Below, piece after piece: positions 54,041-64,000 of a DNA stretch of 64,000 bases (the first letter of the stretch is position 1; each line of letters starts with the position of its first letter). The notes under the pieces were generated by a model. That model searched no databases. It was not told the origin of the DNA and saw only the letters and a list, made by a program, of their open reading frames with translations. The DNA is from Bombyx mori (Eukaryota; Arthropoda; Insecta; Lepidoptera; Bombycidae): contig NC_085112.1 of assembly GCF_030269925.1 (NCBI RefSeq), positions 11,471,501-11,535,500 on the forward strand. The letters run 5' to 3'. The translations under genes were made by a program, and so were the position numbers.

Positions 54041-56003
54041 CTCCACTCGCGCGTGATAGCTGACACACACATTTTTAACTCGCGCAAGGTAACGAGGCGA
54101 TGTCGTAAAGTTGCGAAGAAATGCTAGAAATTCATTCAAGCTTATCTACTTTAATCAACTCTTATATTTAAATTATCTTCGTAATAGAGCTGTCACAGTA
54201 TTCATAAAGTTCAGAATACCTCGCTAACCCCGGGAGAGGGTTCCTACGAATCTTCACCTTTATAGTACAAACTTAGAGAATTAATGTATAATTGTCATTT
54301 GAAAAGTTAATAATGCTAATGTATTTTAGTTAAAAGTTGGATCATTTATTATATTATAAAAACGTTGCACCGAATAACTAATTTAAGTTCCACATTCAGC
54401 CATAAAATAAGAATGTTCTTTACCTGAATTTTTTTTGAAAGACCAGACGTAGGGCGCTCAGATTCTATCTAAATGGCGAATATTTTAGACAAGGCACTAA
54501 TTTCGTAAAAAACACAGACCACGTGGAATACTAGTCAATGTAATCATTGGACTAACAAAGCGATTTTTTCATTGAGTCAACACTATTGTTGACCATTGAC
54601 AGAATTAACCACATCAATGGCATAATAATTTTAACTGTTGCTTAGTATACTTGGCCAGCTAATTAAAATATAATCATAATGTTATTTGTATAAAATTTAT
54701 ACTTATTAATAATTATTTAGAACCAAAACTCTTCAATAAGTTTTGTAAGTGGACAAATTTTTGATCTATAAATTTTTAATTTTTGATGTATTTTTTTTTC
54801 CGCCTTTTTAGAACATACGAAAATACGGCTTACCTGACGGTGAGCGGTTACCGTCTAAAGTGGCAAAAATAGCCAAAACGGTATCACAGATAAGAAGGTA
54901 TACATTTTTGATGGCTTTAATTAACTAAGATTGATTTAAACGGTTTCCACAAACTTAAAAAATCCATTTGAAAACAGAAATAACAATTGTTATTCAAGAG
55001 CTCTCATTGCATCGTGAGAGCCCCCTGAATAATAAAATTTCACCAGCTCTAAACATTGTCCATTTGGTCCTGTAAATAAAGTCATTCGTTACGTTCCTAA
55101 GCTCAGCAAAAATTCCTTTACGTACAATAAATATTTTCCGGGAGAAACGAGCAGTCATGCCGAGACAATAAAGACACTTTGAATGGAAAGCGTCCGGATT
55201 CTTGACTCTGAACGGTCGCTCTTATGGGGGTTTTTACTCCCATATCTAGACTAGATGTCATATTGTTTTTGCGTATATAGCTTGGAGATCCTAACTATGT
55301 TACTGATCACGTGATTTACGGCTTTATATTTTTCTATAACGCAATTCGACTTTATTATTTTTCTCGAGAGTTTTTTATTTATTTATTTCTTCGACAATAT
55401 CATACTAAAAGCGCGGTAAAAATGCTATTACTGTTTCTTAGGTTTTCTCATTTCAAATTATATTTAATATCTTCGCTCAAATTAGGTATTTGCTTCCCAT
55501 TACAACGATTTCTCTTTCTGTAAAATCTGTTTTTAATGGATTGTTTTTTTTTCACACAATAGCTGAATATACCATTAATCGAATTTCTTTTCAGAATTGT
55601 GGTGGTTATGTGAACCTTAATTATGGCAATTATAGTCAAAACATCGACAAAGTAGGTCAAAAAATCTGAAGACAGAGCTTTGTAACGAGTCCTGGAAAAT
55701 CTATTTCTAGCAAGAGGCGGAGTATGGATTGATGTCAGCCGCTCATTTTTTGTTCATAACTCGACTCACCTGTTTGAGAAACAATGCTGTGATCATTGTT
55801 ACGTTTGTAAGTTAGAGGCGATGGTTGCTTGCTGCTTAGTCCCATGAAATATGCATGGCAGTCGATGCACAGAGATTTCCATTTCAGATTGGCGCAATAG
55901 AGTTACATTGCGACCGCAAAATTTTCCGACACTGTTTGATACCGCTCCTTTGATATCTCTGGTAGCCGTTGTTTTGTATCTATTTATTTTTGTATCTAAT
56001 TTT
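54041..56003. other. Probable intron or intergenic DNA, no gene seen
   Basis: AT-rich with only a LINE scrap at 54786. Overlapping frames at 55311-55660 are composition artefacts. Confidence 0.5.
54786..54862 (-). mobile_element. CR1-like LINE tail remnant
   Basis: T run, then CGGCTTACCTGACGGTGAGC and GGTTACCGTC. Only about 75 bp is recognisable. Confidence 0.4.
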
Positions 56004-56248
56004 TACTGGAGTAGGACCTATTGTGAGAGCGCACGGGTAGGTATCACCACACCGCCTATTTCTGCTGTGAAGCAGTAATGCGTTTCGGTTTGAAGGGTGG
56101 GGCAGCCGTTGTAACTATACTGAGACCTTAGAACTTATGTCTCAAGGTGGGTGGCTCATTTACGTTGTAGATGTCTATGGGCTCTAGTAACCACTTAACA
56201 CCAGATGGGCTGTGAGCTCGTCTACCCATCTAAGCAATAAAAAAATCT
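56004..56248 (+). mobile_element. Bm1 SINE, 5'-truncated
   Basis: GGAGTAGGACCTATTGTGAG to CATCTAAGCAATAAAAAAAT. Confidence 0.8.
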
Positions 56249-57311
56249 ATACTATTTATAAAATAAATTTGGAAAGTTGTATTTTTAGATGTTTTTTTCT
56301 CATTCACGCAAAAATGGCTGAACGAATCTGGATGAGACGGGTCAAGTGGCTTATGAGATGAATTCTCCTCTTACTTGTACCGTGTTCCTCAGTGCTGAGG
56401 GTCGTGACATTTACGGAGCAATTTTGTTTGGACTATGTACTGAAACTGGATTAAAGTGTAATTAATGGCATGGCCCGGACAGCACTGGGTATATCTGGTA
56501 AATTAAACACGATATTGTATTTGCTGATTACCGTGATGAGCAGGACTTAACGTATTCACAGACCTGTCGATGGATCGCATGGTAGTGACGAACCAAATAG
56601 TGGCAGAAGCAACTCAAAAGATGAAACGTGTTTTCTTATTTATGAATTACAAGCTTTATAATGAAGCATTTAGATATAAGTCAATATTAATCGTTTTTTT
56701 TTGTGACGTATGAATTTTTAAAGCAAATTCTGGTAGTATTATTAGGAATATTTCTGGTACTAATGCGATTGATTGCGAATACGCGACTCATTCATCAAAA
56801 GTTTTATAGTTGCATTTCATAAATTCAAAAAAAATACTGAAAATCCTGGAATCCTGAAATGGAATATTGAAATCCTTCAAACTGGGAACAAAACTTGTAT
56901 CATATGACTACACGTCCGAAATAGGTAATACAATATTGCCAGGAAAACTTGAACTCAGAAGATTAACAGAAGAATTGTATCATAAAATGTAATACAGTAA
57001 CAGAATAATGCTTTTTTTTGAAGCCTTTGCCAAAATAGGAACTGGTTAAAAATCAATCAAAACAAGATGTAAGTCTACAAACGCAAACCACTTAACCTTG
57101 CGATGAAGCCAAATTATTATTAGCTAACGAATTATTATTAGCAAACGAATTTAATATTATACCTTACATGACTTTATTTTTAGACAGAAATAATTAAACA
57201 GAAGTACTTCTCATGATACTTAGTATCTACTAGTAATTATCTATCTTAATAAATGCAGTAGGGCATGTTGTAAGCCCGTGCGGGTAGATCTTCAAATGAA
57301 CCACCGGCCAG

Positions 57312-57395
57312 TGATTACTGGAGCCCATAGGCATCTCAATGTGAATCCCGTTATACATCTTGTGACTTGAGGTCTATTTCACAATTGTACAGTAT
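57312..57395 (-). mobile_element. Bm1 SINE scrap, diverged
   Basis: GTGATTACTGGAGCCCATAG then CATCTTGTGACTTGAGGTCT. Confidence 0.5.
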
Positions 57396-57516
57396 TTAAT
57401 TTTTTTTTTATTGCCCTTGTATGCAGACTAGCATACGGCCCACCTGAAGGTGAGTGGTTACCGTCGCCCATGGACTTCAGCAATGCCAGGGGCAGAGCCA
57501 AGCCGCTGCCTACCGC
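57396..57516 (-). mobile_element. CR1-like LINE 3' tail
   Basis: TTTTTTTTTATTGCCCTTGT, then CATACGGCCCACCTGAAGGT and CAAGCCGCTGCCTACCGC. Confidence 0.65.
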
Positions 57517-58125
57517 TCAAATTTATTTTTAGCCGAATTTATATTTATTTCAAGACGCTATACCTTCGTCGTCGAATTAGTTCGGGTAGATGAGTGAAGT
57601 GCTCATTTTGATTACAAATTTTGGTACTCGTTTAGCATTGCGCGATATGAGTGCGCTTTACCAGGCGCCTTATCCTTTGGATCATGACGATATGACACAC
57701 TGATTTCTACAGTCTCTGTTTTTACTAAACGAACCTTGAACTCTCCAGTCAATCTACCAAAAATACCACAAACAGTATTGAGTTCGTAAAAATAACTCAC
57801 TCGATCTGGACGAAATTGGATTCCATTCCAACTCGAGAGTAAACTGATTTCAGCACCTCCCCAATACTAATGCTACATCAAATTCGAGCTCACGGGAAGG
57901 TGATTCTATCACGATAAATGTCATGTACACGAATAACTTCGTGCAAACAAGTCTCGGAATACGGAAAGAAGTTTCAAACGAGAACCCATATCTATAGTTC
58001 AGATAATGAAAATAACTACCTTTGTGTAGAAAATGAATCTGTCGTCAAAAAATTCGACTTATTTTTTTGCAAATATTTAATACGCATTTAAGACATACTT
58101 CTGCGAGTTTTTTTTCATTGTTAGT

Positions 58126-58362
58126 TTTTTTTCTGAGATTGGTAGACAAGCTCACGAACCTCGTAGTATTAAGTGGCTACTAGACCCTATAGACATCTAC
58201 AACGTAAATGCCGCCATAAACCTTGAGACATGACTTATAAAGTCGCAGTTTTTACATTACAACGGCTGCACGACCCCGTAACGCATTATTGCTTCACGGC
58301 TGAAATAGACAGGGTGGTGGTACCTATCCGTACGGACTCACAAAACGTGCTACCGCCAGAAT
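58126..58362 (-). mobile_element. Bm1 SINE, diverged and 5'-truncated
   Basis: GGTAGACAAGCTCACGAACC to AACGTGCTACCGCCAG. An old copy. Confidence 0.7.
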
Positions 58363-59103
58363 AAACTTATATTCCTTAACAAACAAATATGATATTGTAG
58401 TAAATCCTTCGCTGAGACAATCGCGAACTGTTTAGAATCACGCATTTGTTGACTGGCTCCACCTTGTCCGATGTGGTAGCATGATAATATATTTTATGAG
58501 TCATAATTGAAAAATGTACAAAGTTCCAACTCAGCTGTATAAACAAACAAACAAACAAACGGTCGGAGTTTATCAATGACACGCAGACGGATTTCTGTCA
58601 AAATCCATTTTTATGATAAATTTTTGGTACTTACTAAATGGTTGGACAGGCTCTCGGCGCGACTGTGATTTTAATTAAATACTAAAGTCCATAGATATAA
58701 CAACATAAATGCCACACTTCTACACATTACGTTTCTTCTCTACGCTTTTGTATTAATAATGTCGAAGACTATAGATCGAGCACGTAACTATGTTCGCAGA
58801 TCAGTTATCGTAATACCTTCATTTGTACTAATGAGTTACGAAGCCCGTATTGCGGTTCGGTAATCGGATCTGCAAGAATGGCTTAGCGAAACATGAGGAG
58901 AATGTTCGTGAGAGGTGAACGACTTGTACGAAGTTGAGTTATACATTAAGTTTGGCATAATCAAAGCGAATCCATTCGTTGTACGGGGCTATGTAGCATT
59001 AGTAGATGTTGTCACATTACCTTGACACATGACACGGAACTCCAAATTGTATTGCACGGCATATCTCACCCCGCTCTCTCCCTTTCCCGCTCCCTCGCCC
59101 TCT

Positions 59104-59357
59104 CTTTTTTATTTATATAATGTATGGATGGATGAACTCACAGCCGACCTGGTGTTAAGTGGTAAGCGGAGTTGATAGACATCTACAACGTAAATGCCGC
59201 CACTCACCATCGAGAATTCTCGCCATTGAGAAATGAGTTCTAAAGTCTTAGTAAAGTTACAACTTCAAATCGAAACGCCTTAATGCTTCAAGGCAGAAAT
59301 AGGAACGGTGGTGGTACGTACCCGTGCGGACTAAGAAGTGGTCCTACCACCAGTAAA
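59104..59357 (-). mobile_element. Bm1 SINE, 5'-truncated
   Basis: TGGATGAACTCACAGCCGAC to AGTGGTCCTACCACCAGTAA, followed by a CT-rich microsatellite. Confidence 0.75.
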
Positions 59358-59364
59358 GTCGCCT

Positions 59365-59445
59365 CTCGCTCTCTCTCTCTCTCTCTCGCTCTCTCTTTCC
59401 CATTCTCTCTCTCTCTTTCTCTTTTTCCCGCTTTCACTCTGTCTT
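59365..59445. repeat. (CT)n-rich microsatellite
   Basis: Interrupted CT/CTTT runs. The Leu/Ser- and Arg/Glu-rich open frames across it on both strands are low-complexity artefacts. Confidence 0.85.
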
Positions 59446-60009
59446 TTTCACTCATTTGTCTACTGTTCAAATCAGAGTATGCACGGGTGCATCCAGCATA
59501 ATTGGTTTGTGGGATCTGACAGTAATTTAAGATCTAGTAAGTTCAAAAAAATGCTTTTGTTTCTTTACATATGCATTTTGCGCAGACCCTTTTAAAATTA
59601 TTAAAAGAAATAGAAGGTTTTCCTTAAATTTCACCACGATGAGATTAATTTGTAACTTATTAGTCTTCGTGATCGCGTTACGCCACGAATCCCTTATAAC
59701 TTCTTAAGCCACTTCAAGCCTTTAATCACTGAAATTTGAGGTCAGGTTTCGATATAGGCAAGTCTTCATTTAAGTTCAAAGCTATTGTTTATTTAAGACC
59801 CTTATAAGTGACACGTTAATAAGGTATACTCGTAATATATGTATAGTTGATTAGACATTTTTTATTGTAAGGAGCATTTAACTTTCTTGAATTATTGGGC
59901 CGAATTGGATACTTAAAATTTCGTGCGTTAATTTTTTGACTTAATTGGTTGGGCAGAATGCTCATTTTTCTATGCAAATAACGTAATTAAAAATAAATTT
60001 TCAAGATTT

Positions 60010-60258
60010 AGTGGTGGTAGGACCTCTTGTGAGTCCACACGTATAGGTACCACCATTAGGTCTATTTCATAGGCCTATTTCAGCCGTGAAGCAGTAATGC
60101 GTTTCGCTTAGAAGGGTGGGACAGCCGTTATAATTATACTAAGACCTTAGAACTCATGTCTCAAGTTGGGTGGCGGCATTACGTTGTAGATGTCTTTGGG
60201 CTCCGGTAACCACTTAACACCAGGCGGATTATGAACTCGTCCACCTATGTATGCAATA
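60010..60258 (+). mobile_element. Bm1 SINE, 5'-truncated
   Basis: GTGGTGGTAGGACCTCTTGT to CACCTATGTATGCAATAAAC, with a short internal repeat of the CCTATTTC word. Confidence 0.75.
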
Positions 60259-60476
60259 AACAAAAGATGAGAGCCATTCATGAGGCATGCGAGAGATTTG
60301 CGTTAAGTGGATATTGGAGCCTATAGACATAACTATGTGAATGACGCTACGCTCCTTATGTGAATCTGTCTCTCTAGTCTCTACTAAACGTTTAAATCTT
60401 ATTGTATAGTTATAACAACTGCATCCCACTAAAACTGATTCTTGCATCCCACTAAAAATGATCTTGTCCACCTGAT

Positions 60477-60605
60477 GGTTGTCTGGAAGAGATCGTTCTT
60501 AGCGATAAGATCGCCAATTGTACTTTTTTTGTATTTAATGTATCGCATTGTTTATTTATTTATTGGTGTACCATAAATAATACTCTCTCTTTCTCTCTCT
60601 CTACC
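60477..60605 (+). mobile_element. Lepidopteran LINE-type 3' tail
   Basis: GGTTGTCTGGAAGAGATCG, a hairpin (GTTCTTAGCGATAAGATCGC), then TTATTGGTGTACCATAAATA and a CT-rich microsatellite. Same family as 50024-50150 in the opposite orientation. Confidence 0.5.
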
Positions 60606-62644
60606 TTCCCGGACTGGCTCACAAGACATCCTATCACCTATACTATGAGCAAAATTAAAATAATAAATATCTATATGGAACAACGCACACTAAATAAGGC
60701 GATCTCTAATAATAATATAATATGTACTTCGTTATCGTCCGATGAAAAATTTGCCACAATTTACAGTCGACAATTAAAAACTAAAAATACACATTAAAAT
60801 TTTTGCGTTCAAAAATATTCTGAGTTTATACGTTTAGGCCTTTATCCAAAAACCGTTCAAAGAAAACAAACAAAACCTTAATACGTAGATAAAAAAAATC
60901 CGTCAAAATTTATATGAGGTTTGATGATGATGAATGATGAATGATGAACAAACTGTTATTCCCAACCTTAATTCTATTTTGTTAGTATTTTTATTATTAT
61001 AAATTCAGTCGCACAGCTAATTCCGCTTTCATTATTATCACATAAATGTGGGTAATTTTCCAACTAATTCCACTACTACAATAAAAGTAAGTAATGCTAT
61101 GCAACTAGTTGTCGTACTGTTACCGCAGTCCACCAACAAGCCGGTTTTCATTCTGACAAACGAAAAGTTTTCTTTGAAAACTTCCACGGGGATTTGTTAG
61201 CGAGAAAATACGTCACTGTGACAAAATGGCACATTTCATCACAATTCACTGTTGGGGAGTTTCTGGCATGTATATTAACTTAAGTTTGTCAGAGTACTCT
61301 GTTTGTATGCAAAGGAATAGAGATAAATACGTTGTTTTATCTTCGCGGAGAGTCGAGACTAAGTCGAAAGTGCTCCATTGTCAGTAGATCAAAGCAACAT
61401 TTTGTCGGTTAGTGCAATAAATCTTCATTCATACTCTCAATTATTTATTAATTTTTCCTACCTAAGCTGTTGATCTTGAGAGACCATTTCAGCGTAATCT
61501 TAACAAGTAGGTGAGCTCACGGGACTCAAATTTGACGACGTTGTTAACTAATCATAGCTAGAGCAGTGCTTTGCAGAATCTACCACCGGATCGGAATCAT
61601 GACCCACTGAGAAGATGAGGCGAGAGACTCAATGGGCTCCGGTCCATTCTGTAAGTTCTGTGGAAGAAACCTTTCTTCGCATTGTGTACTTCTGCGGTTT
61701 AGGCAGCAAAAGATAACTATTCCGGAATGGTCATTAATATCTGTTCTAAGAAAGTACTTAAACGAAGGCAAATATAAATACTTTGGAGTAGTTAAATCCG
61801 TCCATGCTAATCTGTAAACTGTACTTACGCCTTTTTGCTAGCTGCTAAAACGACTAGCGTTAAAACTTCCGTGAAATACAAAAAAGAACTGTAAAAACTT
61901 TCAACTCACTCGAATTACGACTCTATAACGCATAGGTGACGAACAAATGCATCAATAAATATCTTAAACTGCACGTTATATACAATTTAAAGAATTTAAT
62001 AATAATAGTATCTAAAATATTAAATATTCAAATTAAATTGCCAAGAGTTTTAACATAATCAAGCCACACTATATGCTTCACTTTTAGTCTGTGCTAAAAC
62101 CCAAATATAGTGCATTTTTTGTTGTTACATACACACTCGAAAAACAACAATTCTGCGGTGATTTTAAAGGAGAGGTAATATTTCCACTACAGGGTTATTT
62201 TAAAAACAGCTTATGCATTTTTTTATATATCAATTTCGTTGAGAAAATTAATTATATCGAGGACAATCAATAAAATGAATTTTTGTCATCACACGTTTTC
62301 CTCAAAAACTTTGATCTTTTTATTTTTTTAAATTACCACAAAAGACTGACTTCATTTACGAAACATTCTATCTTGAATGGCAGTATCCGACAAGAAGTCC
62401 TCATAAAATGCTTTGTAACTAACTCGGGTACCCTTTAAAAGGTTGCGAAGCGAGCTAAACAAAAGATAATAAGTTACCCACGTCAGTTTTGTGGGTAGCT
62501 TGTCCTAGAGTGTTTACGCACTAGAGTTGGATAAATACTAATTTAAATCTACAAAAAAAAAGTGACAATAGTTTTTTAAAGCACTAAAACTTAACCAGCT
62601 TTGTACAATATTACATACTTTCTCCTATCGAAACATATTAAATA
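60606..62644. other. Probable intron or intergenic DNA with one BMC1 scrap
   Basis: Except for 61456-61633 nothing recognisable. A 61-codon frame starting inside that scrap (61632-61817) has no family match. Confidence 0.5.
61456..61633 (-). mobile_element. BMC1-related 3' end, diverged
   Basis: TTTTTCCTACCTAAGCTG, then a diverged 3' untranslated region keeping GTAGGTGAGCTCACGGG and AGAATCTACCACCGGATCGG. It is older than the other copies judging by mismatches. Confidence 0.65.
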
Positions 62645-62938
62645 CTAGCTGACCCGGCAGACTTTGTATTACCTCAATCGATAAAATAAAAGACCTAAAC
62701 TTTTGTATAAAATTAACTTAAAACGAACAAAAGGAATTCTCGTCCGACGGGGGACACATCAAAGGGAAACAAAATTGTTATTTTTATTTAATTCCGAGCA
62801 TTTTCATATCTATCTACCTTTTAAACCTTCTCTGGACTTCCACAAATAATTCAAGACCAAAATTAGCCAAATTGTTCCAGCCGTTCTCGAGTTTTAGCGA
62901 GACTAACGAACAGCAATTCATTTTTATATAAATATAGA
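62645..62938 (-). mobile_element. Helitron-like element
   Basis: On the minus strand: TCTATATTTATATAAAAATG at the 5' end, the CTCGAGAACGGCTGGAACAA block, and a 3' end GTCTGCCGGGTCAGCTAG|T. Confidence 0.7.
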
Positions 62939-63142
62939 TAAACTTTTGTTTACGGTTTATTAAAAACGATTGCATGGTTGCGATGCGTGCGAAACGGTAG
63001 CATGCAAAAATAGTTAAACATTTTTTTTAATTTACATTATAACGCTTAATGCAATTCACGATTTGATGTGCTGAAATTACCACTTAATACCATGTAGATA
63101 TTTGTATAAAGAAATTAAAACTATACTTTATACATACATCTA

Positions 63143-63560
63143 TCTATATATTAATGCGTGAAGCAAAAACTTACGTATCCCTTTTTACGAAAATTGCGCA
63201 GATGGAGGAGTATGAAATTTTCCACACTTATAGAGATTATAGAGAAGAAGTGCACAATGCTAATATTTTTTTTAAATAATGCATAAAAGATACAGTAAAT
63301 CAATAAAGAAAACATTACACACACTACATACCATGTATTTGACGCACACACGCATGCATACTATTAAATGTCAAACTTTTGTTCTTGACGTCTGTTGTCA
63401 AATTGAGATTAAATATTGTTTGTCTTTGTTAATATTTTTCTATAGTGTGTAGTCTTGGCGAAATTTGTGATTATAGAAGTATAAAATACAATCATAATAG
63501 TGTACAAACTTACAGTTCCAATTAATTATAGTCGAATTTCGACTACTGTGGGACCTCTAG
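63143..63560 (+). mobile_element. Non-autonomous Helitron-like element, family A
   Basis: A|TC at 63142-63144 (TCTATATATTAATGCGTG) and CTAG|T at 63557-63561 with the AGTCGAATTTCGACT hairpin inside the 3' end. The best-preserved 5' end of the family in this window. Confidence 0.75.
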
Positions 63561-63679
63561 TATTATTAAAATACTGCCTCCTATCCTTGTGTCGATAATT
63601 TTTAAAGCCATGGGTCCTTCTGAATTACTTTCTCGTAGATTATCTTGTGCCAAATTAGTCTATCTAAGTTATCTATTTA

Positions 63680-63795
63680 AGCGGTAGGCAATGGCTTGGC
63701 TCTGTCCCTGGCATTGCTGACGTCCATGAGCGACGATAACCACTTACCATCAGAGGGGCCGTAAGCTCGTCTGTTTGCTCGGGCAATTTAAAAAT
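63680..63795 (+). mobile_element. CR1-like LINE 3' tail
   Basis: GCGGTAGGCAATGGCTTGGC, GCATTGCTGACGTCCATGAG, then CCATCAGAGGGGCCG and a terminal A-rich tract. It ends about 100 bp before the possible exon at 63896. Confidence 0.65.
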
Positions 63796-63895
63796 ATCTC
63801 CTGCGTACATGGCATCGTGGACTATACATACAAAGCCATACAGCATCAGCTATTAAAACAACTTCGATATTTTTCTCATTCCGTATCTACTCTAG

Positions 63896-64000
63896 TGCGA
63901 ACAAGGACTGGCGGAAGAAACCGTACTTGAGAACGTTTGCTCCGAAGATTTAATGCACGTCAGCCAGAAGCTTAAAGATTTAAGGACACGTCTCATTTAA
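63896..64000 (+). CDS. Possible exon at the right edge of the window
   Basis: A pyrimidine-rich tract ends in CTCTAG at 63895, followed by an open frame of 34 codons that reaches a TAA at the last three bases of the window. The peptide (beginning CEQGLAEETVLENVCSEDLM) is amphipathic and predicted helical, unlike the AT-biased peptides of random frames here. It could be an exon in phase 0 with the exon at 47751, but that link is unproven. The family is not recognised. Confidence 0.25.
   Translation, partial: CEQGLAEETVLENVCSEDLMHVSQKLKDLRTRLI

Noticed and set aside
59288..59595. Leu/Ser- and Arg/Glu-rich frames on both strands
   Set aside because: Produced by a CT microsatellite next to a Bm1 copy.
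1..64000. CRISPR array, operon or phage-type system
   Set aside because: No regularly spaced short repeats and no clustered intron-less genes; the window is typical insect DNA.

Overview
The window reads as a piece of a moth genome, almost certainly the silkworm (Bombyx mori or a very close relative). The evidence is about twenty-five copies or fragments of the tRNA-derived SINE Bm1, a nearly complete copy of the Bombyx non-LTR retrotransposon I recognise as BMC1, several 5'-truncated pieces of the same family, and many A|TC...CTAG|T Helitron-like elements. Overall composition is AT-rich with large introns. There is no bacterial or phage architecture, no CRISPR array and no rRNA or real tRNA gene. 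Species and family names come from pattern recognition, not from a database search.

Bases 1-31,300 hold no host gene that I can support. This part is intergenic DNA filled with repeats: a MITE-like pair (520-918 and 28,041-28,431), Helitron-like elements (2336, 3069), a decayed pogo-like DNA transposon (8307-9578), the BMC1 copy on the minus strand (9752-14,459, with an 11-bp target-site duplication), Bm1 copies, a nested MITE (18,911-19,397) and LINE tails.

Bases 31,800-45,073 hold one well-supported host gene on the minus strand. I could rebuild eleven coding exons with consistent splice phases. They encode a 718-residue type I membrane protein of the angiotensin-converting-enzyme (peptidase M2) family. 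The zinc-binding HExxH motif is gone, so this is a catalytically dead, membrane-anchored ACE-like protein comparable to the inactive paralogues known in flies and nematodes. Its introns are full of Bm1, Helitron and MITE copies. Two Helitron-like elements end only 19 and 28 bp upstream of the 3' splice sites of consecutive exons.

Bases 45,074-64,000 include a GC-rich probable first coding exon of a plus-strand gene (47,751-47,837) that runs rightward, probably out of the window. The rest is intronic or intergenic repeats, and a possible exon lies at the right edge (63,896-64,000). The most notable items are the ACE-like pseudoenzyme, the transposons hugging its splice sites, and the structure of the BMC1 copy (intact ORF2, decapitated ORF1). 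I did not find a new defence-type or otherwise unprecedented system.
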